Assembly (NCBI GenBank): GCA_015478675.1
Contig: JADMIH010000004.1
Span: forward strand, 1 to 57,822
Source of the DNA: Chloroflexota bacterium
GTDB lineage: Bacteria; Chloroflexota; Chloroflexia; QHBQ01; JADMIH01
Reading direction: 5' to 3'
DNA: 57,822 bases
Shown: positions 52,076 to 57,822 of the stretch, piece by piece
How positions within the stretch are numbered: the first letter of the stretch is position 1
How the letters are laid out: the number at the start of each line of letters is the position of its first letter
Notes under the pieces: model-generated
Database searches by the model: none
Told to the model about the DNA's origin: nothing
The model's input: the letters and a program-made list of their open reading frames with translations, nothing else
Made by a program: the position numbers and the translations under genes

Positions 52076-52558
52076 CTAGCCTATACGCCAATAGCCGGCG
52101 GCGGCCTGGGCTGCTATGCGCCCGTCCTTATTTTCAGCCTCGCTGTTGTTGTCGCCTTCATACTCGCCGGTCGTCGCCGGCAGGGACGCATCTTCGAGGC
52201 CGCGGTTCACATCACCACCTTCGTAATCCACAGCGCCCAATATCATAGCGGGTGAGGCGGTTGTGATCAACTCTCCCCCACCGCCGCCGCTCTGAGTACC
52301 CGGCATACTGATCACGGGGCCTGTCGTGCTGGATGCGTCCTTCTCAACAGTCTGGCCGGTACCCACAACATACTGCAAACGGCCCGTGTCACATAGTTGG
52401 CGGAGTAGTTGGGCCGCGGATGTTTCGTCCAGGCCGAGCTGCTCCCTCAACGTATGGCGCATCTGTGCTTCAGTACGCTCACGCGAGCCTGCAAGCTTGC
52501 TGTCATAGTGCTGGCGCAACACCCCCAGGGCGCTCTCCAAAGTAGCATCGCTGTGCAT
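52076..52558 (-). CDS. Hypothetical protein, small helical N-terminal domain
   Basis: 160 residues. Residues 1-80 look helical (LESALGVLRQHYDSKLAGSR, LREQLGLDETSAAQLLRQL) and could be a small winged-helix-like or helix-bundle domain; the rest is Gly/acidic low-complexity. AAGGAG lies eight bases before the ATG, whereas the longer frame to 52687 lacks one. Family not recognised. Confidence 0.6.
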   Translation of the reverse strand: MHSDATLESALGVLRQHYDSKLAGSRERTEAQMRHTLREQLGLDETSAAQLLRQLCDTGRLQYVVGTGQTVEKDASSTTGPVISMPGTQSGGGGGELITTASPAMILGAVDYEGGDVNRGLEDASLPATTGEYEGDNNSEAENKDGRIAAQAAAGYWRIG

Positions 52559-52701
52559 GTCGTTCTCTCCTTTGCAACCTGAAGAAACCTGGACTGATGA
52601 AAAAGTTGGCAATGGCAAAAGGCATTGCTGGAGTATACAAGTGCGATACCGTAGCGCTATTATATACCCATGCGAGGCTGGATACAATAGGAATGGTGGA
52701 G

Positions 52702-52853
52702 ATAACTGTTCAGAGTAAGGGGTGGAGCAATCGTCAAGGGGCAGCCCTCACCTACCCTTACGTACCCTCACCCCATGCCCCTCTCCCATGCAGGGAGAGG
52801 GGCATGGGGTGAGGGCAGGGGCAAGCACTTGCAAGCCAAGTCTGAGCGTTTAC
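52702..52853. mobile_element. MITE-like element, short copy
   Basis: Left terminus ATAACTGTTCAGAGTAAGGG then GTGGAGCAATCGTCAAGGGG; right end AGTCTGAGCGTTTAC. The core has CCCCTCTCCCATGCAGGGAG then AGGGGCATGGGGTGAGGGCA, a near-perfect palindrome. Two TACC(C/T)T(C/T)A(C/C)-type units (52750-52770) echo the decamer array at 16203. No target duplication is visible, so one end may be eroded. It ends seven bases from the stop of the DDN-type gene. Confidence 0.75.
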
Positions 52854-52859
52854 TACACC

Positions 52860-53282
52860 TCAGTCTATGCGCTCGATGGCGATGACCGGGATTTTGCGGC
52901 TGGTATTCTCCTGGTAGGTGGCGAACTGTGGGACCTCCTCGGCTTGCTTGCGATAGAGGCGGTCTCTCTCCTCGCCTGTGAGGGGCTTAGCATTTGCCTT
53001 GAAAGTCTCGTTTCCTAGCTCGACCGTTACCTGGGGGTTGGCGAGGAGATTGTAGTACCAGGCGGGGTGGGTGGGTGCACCGCCTTTAGAGCCAAAGACG
53101 ACCAGGCGGTCTCCATCTGTGTTATACATGAGGGGGCTGGTGAGCCGGCGGCCTGTCCGGGCACCTGTGGTGGTCAGCAGGAGCAGGCGATTGCCTGCAA
53201 ACGGCCCTCCCACCTTGCCGCTATTGGCGCGGAACTCCTCGATGATACTCTGATTCCAGTTGTCAGGCGTGTTGTTTGACAT
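52860..53282 (-). CDS. Deazaflavin (F420)-dependent nitroreductase-like (DDN/DUF385) protein
   Basis: 140 residues. IIEEFRANSGKVGGPFAGNR, LLLTTTGARTGRRLTSPLMY and YYNLLANPQVTVELG are hallmark DDN-family sequences. Many members bind F420, though some do not. ATG at 53282 was chosen because it begins at the family's usual start; the longer frame to 53411 overlaps the next gene's stop. Together with the LLM protein at 35764 it hints that the organism may make F420. Confidence 0.87.
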   Translation of the reverse strand: MSNNTPDNWNQSIIEEFRANSGKVGGPFAGNRLLLLTTTGARTGRRLTSPLMYNTDGDRLVVFGSKGGAPTHPAWYYNLLANPQVTVELGNETFKANAKPLTGEERDRLYRKQAEEVPQFATYQENTSRKIPVIAIERID

Positions 53283-53338
53283 GAGCGGGTCATCCTTTCG
53301 GGTTTGTGTTACAGGGTTGATCAAAGTTAGGTTATTCA

Positions 53339-54748
53339 TCATCTCGCCGGTAGAGGTAGCGGATAGGCTGTGTTCAGAGGCAGCTTGGTGGTGTCGGGGC
53401 CGGTGAGCCACGATAGCAGCCAGTCGGCTAAGAGATGCACACGGTTACGCCAGGAGGGGACATGCCATAAATAGTAACCGTGCCACATGATCCATGCCAG
53501 GGGGCCTGTGAATGTGAACGGCCCGACCTCGGCCACACCTGTGTAGTTGCCCAGCAGCGCCAGATGGCCGAGGGGCTTGAAGTGAAAGGGCGGCGACTGC
53601 TCTCCCCGTATTGCGGCTGCGATGGCCTTCCCTACATAGGCGGCCTCGTGTTCGGCGGCCTGCGCTGTGGGTGGTATCGGCTGGTGAGTGGCTGCATCGA
53701 ATGCCCAGGCTACGTCACCTACAACATAGACTTCCGGGTGGTCGGGCAAGCGGAGGTGGTCATCCACGATTAGTGCGCCGTTCTGAGCATGGCTGCCTGG
53801 CACGGAGCGTACAATGTCCGGCGCTGTGATGCCCGCAGCCCAGAAGAGGGTACGGCACGGGATCTCGCCCTTCTCGGTCAGGACTGCACGGTCCGTTGCT
53901 CCCGTCACAGCTACTCCCGTCATGACTTCAATATCCTCGGCCTCAAGTGTTCGCCTTACAGCATCGGAGGCTTTCAGTGTACCCATCGGTACGAGTCGAG
54001 AGGCATGGCCCACCACTACAACCCGAATAGGGGCACCAGCCAGCCAGGGGTAACGCGCGAACATACCTCCCACCAGGTATGAGTATATCGTGGCCGCTAA
54101 CTCCACGCCAGTATCACCCCCTCCTCCCACCACGAATGTCAGCCAGGCTTCCCTCTCTGCCGGGTCCGTAGCTTGATGCGCGTTTTCTATAGCCTCTATA
54201 AGGTGGTTGCGTAGCTGCAAAGCATCAGCGGGACTATGAAAGAGGAGAGCGTGCTCGCGCAGGCCGGGAAGGTCAGGGACGGCGGTTCTACTGCCCAGTG
54301 AGATCACCAGGTAATCGTAGGGACGTGAACCAGCAGTAGTTGTTACCAGGTGATCTTCCAGCTCTATAGCGGTCACACCGGCGTACAGTACATGAAATCT
54401 GCGCCCGCGCTGAAAGGCGCGCACAGGAACCATCACATCGCTCGGATTCGCCCTGCCGTTAGCCACGATCCAGAGCAGCGGGGCAAAGAGCAGGTCGTTG
54501 TTACGGTCTGCCAGCAGGATGCTTGTGCCAACCTCCCCGTGCAGCTGGCGGTCCAACTCAAGGGCAGTATTGAGCCCCCCAAAGCCAGCGCCCAGGATCA
54601 AAATGCGGTGGCTAGCTTTACGGTAGGCTGCCTCGGTCTCGCTCGTGTGCGGCTGAAGCGCGGGCACCGGTTTGGCGCGCTTCAGCCTGCGAGCAAGGGT
54701 AACGGCACTGCCTAACAGAGCAACTCCCAGAGCGACTTGCTTGAGCAT
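53339..54748 (-). CDS. Type II NADH dehydrogenase-like FAD oxidoreductase (NDH-2)
   Basis: 469 residues. Short N-terminal hydrophobic stretch (VALGVALLGSAVTLA), FAD-binding motif RILILGAGFGGLNTALEL, a second nucleotide-binding motif VVGGGGDTGVELAATI, and the late FAD motif EVYVVGDVAW. This matches NDH-2 and related sulfide:quinone-like flavoproteins; the CxxC-type cysteines of SQR are not seen. GGAGGGG precedes the ATG. It would feed electrons to quinone without proton pumping, in parallel to complex I. Region 54749-54952 shows nothing firm. Confidence 0.87.
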   Translation of the reverse strand: MLKQVALGVALLGSAVTLARRLKRAKPVPALQPHTSETEAAYRKASHRILILGAGFGGLNTALELDRQLHGEVGTSILLADRNNDLLFAPLLWIVANGRANPSDVMVPVRAFQRGRRFHVLYAGVTAIELEDHLVTTTAGSRPYDYLVISLGSRTAVPDLPGLREHALLFHSPADALQLRNHLIEAIENAHQATDPAEREAWLTFVVGGGGDTGVELAATIYSYLVGGMFARYPWLAGAPIRVVVVGHASRLVPMGTLKASDAVRRTLEAEDIEVMTGVAVTGATDRAVLTEKGEIPCRTLFWAAGITAPDIVRSVPGSHAQNGALIVDDHLRLPDHPEVYVVGDVAWAFDAATHQPIPPTAQAAEHEAAYVGKAIAAAIRGEQSPPFHFKPLGHLALLGNYTGVAEVGPFTFTGPLAWIMWHGYYLWHVPSWRNRVHLLADWLLSWLTGPDTTKLPLNTAYPLPLPAR

Positions 54749-54952
54749 CGGACCCCTCCATACTGAACACCAATTTCACAGCGGCTATTCAGCCATTTGT
54801 GCAATTCCTGGGCCAGCCTCCGTCTGGCAACCCTGGGTGCAAACGCAGCCGAATTGAGAGCAAGATGTAAACTCCCACTATTCACGTCAGGGTAGTGATG
54901 AGGAAACGCCGTCCCCACTTCAAATGCGGTCGCTTATACACCTCTGGACCTA

Positions 54953-55010
54953 TTGACAACCGCCCTTTACTCTGGTATCATTATCACAGAACCCCCACCA
55001 GGGGGGTAGG
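54953..55010 (+). promoter_or_regulatory. csoR promoter with CsoR-type operator
   Basis: TTGACA (54953-54958), 17-base spacer, TATCAT (54976-54981). Downstream, from 54990, the G/C-rich dyad ACCCCCACCAGGGGGGTA resembles CsoR operators (a C-run and a G-run flanked by TA). The predicted start point (about 54988) lies at its edge, so CsoR binding would block transcription of csoR and copA. Confidence 0.78.
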
Positions 55011-55023
55011 GTAGGAGTAAACA

Positions 55024-55293
55024 ATGAGAACAGAGACAAGCAAGCAGGAAGCGCTCAGGCGGCTGGCCTATATTGAAGGACACCTGAAGGCTATTCGCCG
55101 GATGGTTGAAGAGGATGAGTACTGTGTTGATGTGCTCAAGCAGACTTATGCTGTGCAGAGGGCTATTGATAAGTTCGAAGGAGTCCTACTGGAGGGTCAT
55201 CTGCAGGCCTGTGTGCTCGATGGTATAAAGGAAGGTCGAGAGAACGAGGTAATAGGCGAACTCGCTGAGCTATTCCAGATTTCGCAGCGTTGA
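55024..55293 (+). CDS. csoR: CsoR-type copper-sensing repressor
   Basis: 89 residues, all helical, DUF156 family. The Cu(I) ligand triad Cys34 (DEYCVDVLKQ), His59 and Cys63 (EGHLQAC) is intact, which distinguishes it from RcnR and FrmR types. AGGAG precedes the ATG. It sits 95 bases upstream of copA. Expected to release DNA on Cu(I) binding. Confidence 0.92.
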   Translation: MRTETSKQEALRRLAYIEGHLKAIRRMVEEDEYCVDVLKQTYAVQRAIDKFEGVLLEGHLQACVLDGIKEGRENEVIGELAELFQISQR

Positions 55294-55388
55294 ACATGTA
55301 CACTATAGATTTAACAAATGGTATGCAAAAAGTTTTACCAATATAGTATGCAAAAGTGGATTTTCCACACTTGGGGAGATTAATTTAG

Positions 55389-57822
55389 ATGGCTATTGAG
55401 CAATTAAGCGGTGCCTCGCCCGCTGAGGCGGTTCTGCCCATAGAGGGTATGACCTGCGCCTCCTGCGTGAGGCGGATCGAGAAATCTCTGGATAAGGTGC
55501 CGGGTGTAGAAAGCGCCCTGGTGAATCTTGCCACAGAGAAGGCCACAGTGCGCTTCGATCCATCTTCGGTCGGCCTTGCCGAGCTACGACAGGCTGTGAA
55601 GAAAGCAGGCTACGCGGTGAGAGGTGAGGGCGAGATAGTATCGCCTCCTAAACCAGGCGTCGCCGCGAGTGGCCCTACACCTGTTATACAGGAGCAAAGA
55701 AAGGCCTGGGCTGCGCCCAATGCTGCGCCCAACAGCGCTACGCCTCCTCCGGCACCTGGTGGAGCAGGGGCCAGTTTGCCTTCAACGGGCTCTGGTGTAA
55801 CCCCAGCTCCTGTCGCAATAGCGGTACCTTCTACTACTATGCCGCAGGTGTCTACCCCTGCCACTACCTCGACGGCACCCGCCTGGGATAGCGTGCTGCT
55901 GCCAGGCACCGAGAGCAGCACAAAGTTGCTGCCCGACGGATCCGCTTCAGGACGGAAGATGCCCTCCTCCTCTCAATCCGCAGCTTCCACACAGATACCA
56001 GGCGCATCACAGATAGAAGCGCAGACGCAAGGCCCTGTAGACGAAGATGCAGAGCGCCGAAGACTAGAGCTAGTGACTGTGCGGCGCAAGTTTATCGTCA
56101 GCATCATCGCAGGGTTGCTAATAATGGCAGGGATGTTGGTGCCGCTCCAGTGGCCCGCACTCCGCACCCTTGTGCCTCTACAGTGGCTTCCGAACATTGA
56201 TACGCGCTTCCTCCTGATGTTCTTGCTTGCAACTCCGATACAATTCTGGGCAGGCAAGCAGTTCTACAAGGGCGCCTGGATGGCCGCTCGCCACCTCTCT
56301 ACCAACATGAACACCCTCATTGCGGTGGGGACGTCCGCGGCTTACCTGTACAGCGTCTTTGTCACCTTCTTTCCCGATCTTGTGCGGTCTCTAAGCCTGC
56401 CTCCCGATGTCTATTATGACACGTCCACTATAATTATCGGCCTCATCCTCATGGGCCGGTACCTTGAAGCGCAGGCTCGTGGTCAAACGAGCGAGGCGAT
56501 CAAGAAATTAATGGGCCTGGCCCCCCGCACTGCCCGTGTGATACGCGACAACCAGGAGATCGACCTGCCTGTAGAACTCGTGGAGGTAGGGGACGTGGTG
56601 CGAGTGCGCCCCGGCGATAAGGTCCCCGTTGACGGCGTGATTATTGAAGGAAGCTCGGTAGTTGATGAGTCGATGTTGACAGGCGAGAGCCTGCCCATTG
56701 AGAAGGAGGCCGGCAGCCAGGCTATAGGCGCTACTCTCAACAAAACAGGCTCTTTCCTGATGCGTGCCACCCGAGTGGGGCGTGACACTGCTCTTGCTCA
56801 AATAGTGAAGCTGGTGGAGGACGCGCAAGGCTCGAAGGCTCCTATTCAGCGATTAGCTGATCAGATTGCCTCCTACTTCGTTCCCGTCGTGCTCACTCTG
56901 GCAGCCCTCAGCTTTGCCACCTGGTACTTCTTCGGCCCGGAGCCACGCTTTACCTTTGCTTTTATTACAATGATTTCGGTGCTCATCATTGCATGCCCTT
57001 GCGCTCTCGGCCTTGCCACGCCCACAGCTATCATGGTGGGCACGGGCAAAGGCGCGGAGTATGGCGTTCTGATCAGAGGTGGAGAGGCCCTTGAAGGGGC
57101 CTACAAGGTGAACGCCATCGTGCTGGACAAGACCGGCACCCTGACGCGCGGCAAACCCGCTGTTACCGACATGCTGGTGGCCCCGGACTTTGACGGGCAT
57201 GACCTGCTCCGGTGGGTGGCAAGTGCTGAGCAAGGCTCAGAGCACCCGCTCGGTGAGGCAATTGTGAACAAGGCCGCAGAGGCCCGGCTCAACCTCTCGG
57301 CTGCTACCGGCTTTCAGGCTGTAGCGGGCCATGGCATTACTGCTACCGTGGAGAGCCATAATCTACTGGTGGGTAACAGCCTTCTCCTCTCCCAGCATGG
57401 CATAAGTCTAAATGGCCTCGGTGACAAGGCAGCCGCGTACGCCACCTCCGGCAAGACGCCTATGTATGTGGCGGTTGACGGCAAGCCTGCGGGCCTCTTG
57501 ATGGTGGCCGACACACTAAAGCCGGAGAGCGCAGAAGCGGTGCGGGAGTTGCAGGCGCTGGGGCTTGAGGTATGGATGCTCACCGGCGACAACGAGGCCA
57601 CGGCTCGCGCCGTAGCTGCCCAGGTCGGGATCACCAACATCATGGCGGAGGTGCTCCCCCATCAGAAGGCAGAAAAGGTCAAGGAACTGCAATCGCGAGG
57701 CAAGGTAGTGGCGATGGTCGGGGACGGCATTAACGACGCGCCTGCCCTCGTACAGGCCGATCTTGGCATCGCTATAGGCACGGGAGCCGACGTGGCAATG
57801 GAAGCGTCGGACATCACGCTGG
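55389..57822 (+). CDS. copA: Copper-exporting P1B-type ATPase CopA; 3' truncated by window end
   Basis: 811 codons are visible with no stop before the window edge. One N-terminal HMA domain with GMTCASC (20-26), then a Pro/Ala/Ser/Thr-rich linker of about 140 residues (about 85-215), then helices and the P-type core: LTGES, membrane metal site CPC in [32 protein letters not shown] (HP motif), LTGDN and [10 protein letters not shown]. The final helices with the remaining copper ligands lie beyond the window. ATG at 55389 has GGGAG upstream. The long linker is unusual; typical CopA has two HMA domains or a short linker. Confidence 0.95.
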   Translation, partial: MAIEQLSGASPAEAVLPIEGMTCASCVRRIEKSLDKVPGVESALVNLATEKATVRFDPSSVGLAELRQAVKKAGYAVRGEGEIVSPPKPGVAASGPTPVIQEQRKAWAAPNAAPNSATPPPAPGGAGASLPSTGSGVTPAPVAIAVPSTTMPQVSTPATTSTAPAWDSVLLPGTESSTKLLPDGSASGRKMPSSSQSAASTQIPGASQIEAQTQGPVDEDAERRRLELVTVRRKFIVSIIAGLLIMAGMLVPLQWPALRTLVPLQWLPNIDTRFLLMFLLATPIQFWAGKQFYKGAWMAARHLSTNMNTLIAVGTSAAYLYSVFVTFFPDLVRSLSLPPDVYYDTSTIIIGLILMGRYLEAQARGQTSEAIKKLMGLAPRTARVIRDNQEIDLPVELVEVGDVVRVRPGDKVPVDGVIIEGSSVVDESMLTGESLPIEKEAGSQAIGATLNKTGSFLMRATRVGRDTALAQIVKLVEDAQGSKAPIQRLADQIASYFVPVVLTLAALSFATWYFFGPEPRFTFAFITMISVLIIACPCALGLATPTAIMVGTGKGAEYGVLIRGGEALEGAYKVNAIVLDKTGTLTRGKPAVTDMLVAPDFDGHDLLRWVASAEQGSEHPLGEAIVNKAAEARLNLSAATGFQAVAGHGITATVESHNLLVGNSLLLSQHGISLNGLGDKAAAYATSGKTPMYVAVDGKPAGLLMVADTLKPESAEAVRELQALGLEVWMLTGDNEATARAVAAQVGITNIMAEVLPHQKAEKVKELQSRGKVVAMVGDGINDAPALVQADLGIAIGTGADVAMEASDITL

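Overview
The window (57.8 kb, GC-rich) reads as a chromosomal segment of an aerobic, probably monoderm bacterium. I infer Chloroflexota-like or a related deep-branching lineage from the mix of a Cys-type CcmE, DUF3105 exported proteins, a CsoR regulator, an F420-type DDN protein and a HypC/SIS pair. That assignment is inference only: there is no rRNA or tRNA gene in the window to anchor it.

Layout. (1) 1-6.1 kb: the distal part of a complex I operon, nuoJ (5' end outside the window), nuoK, nuoL, nuoM, nuoN. The visible NuoJ carries two heavy-metal-binding domains, one before its last two membrane helices and one at its C-terminus. (2) 6.1-9.5 kb: a rhodanese lipoprotein and a copper group (Cys-rich DUF326 protein, Met-rich multicopper oxidase, DUF4396 membrane protein). 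(3) 9.7-13.1 kb: a DUF3105 exported protein, a BlaI/M56-peptidase pair and a CcdA thiol-electron transporter. (4) 13.3-16.1 kb: a VIT/CCC1-type transporter, a decayed CDF metal exporter and its ArsR/SmtB regulator with a clear promoter/operator. (5) 16.1-21 kb: nested MITE-like repeats, a PIG-L deacetylase, an MFS transporter, membrane proteins and a second DUF3105 protein. (6) 21.2-32.9 kb: three TlpA-like thioredoxins, one fused to a SurA-like N-terminal domain, leading into a compact cytochrome c maturation operon (ccmE-F-H-I-x-A-B-C-D). (7) 33.2-34.9 kb: a SIS/HypC/SIS trio related to hydrogenase accessory genes. (8) 35.8-42.5 kb: an LLM oxidoreductase, a two-component system, an exported Gly-rich protein and small membrane proteins. 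(9) 42.7-51.8 kb: a sugar-utilisation operon on the minus strand (solute-binding lipoprotein, two permeases, DUF624 protein, GH13 alpha-glucosidase, unknown anchored protein, GH130 phosphorylase). (10) 52-57.8 kb: a small hypothetical, a DDN-type protein, a type II NADH dehydrogenase-like protein, CsoR with promoter/operator, and a CopA copper ATPase cut by the window end.

How it fits together. Copper handling (NuoJ metal domains, DUF326, multicopper oxidase, DUF4396, CsoR, CopA), extracytoplasmic thiol chemistry (CcdA, TlpA-like proteins, rhodanese) and respiratory assembly (complex I, ccm, NDH-2) are interleaved. Three promoters in the thiol/DUF3105 region share a TTAGTAG element, a candidate operator for the nearby BlaI-type repressor. 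A dispersed MITE-like family with GTAA... termini has inserted at several places; three copies have flanking direct repeats.
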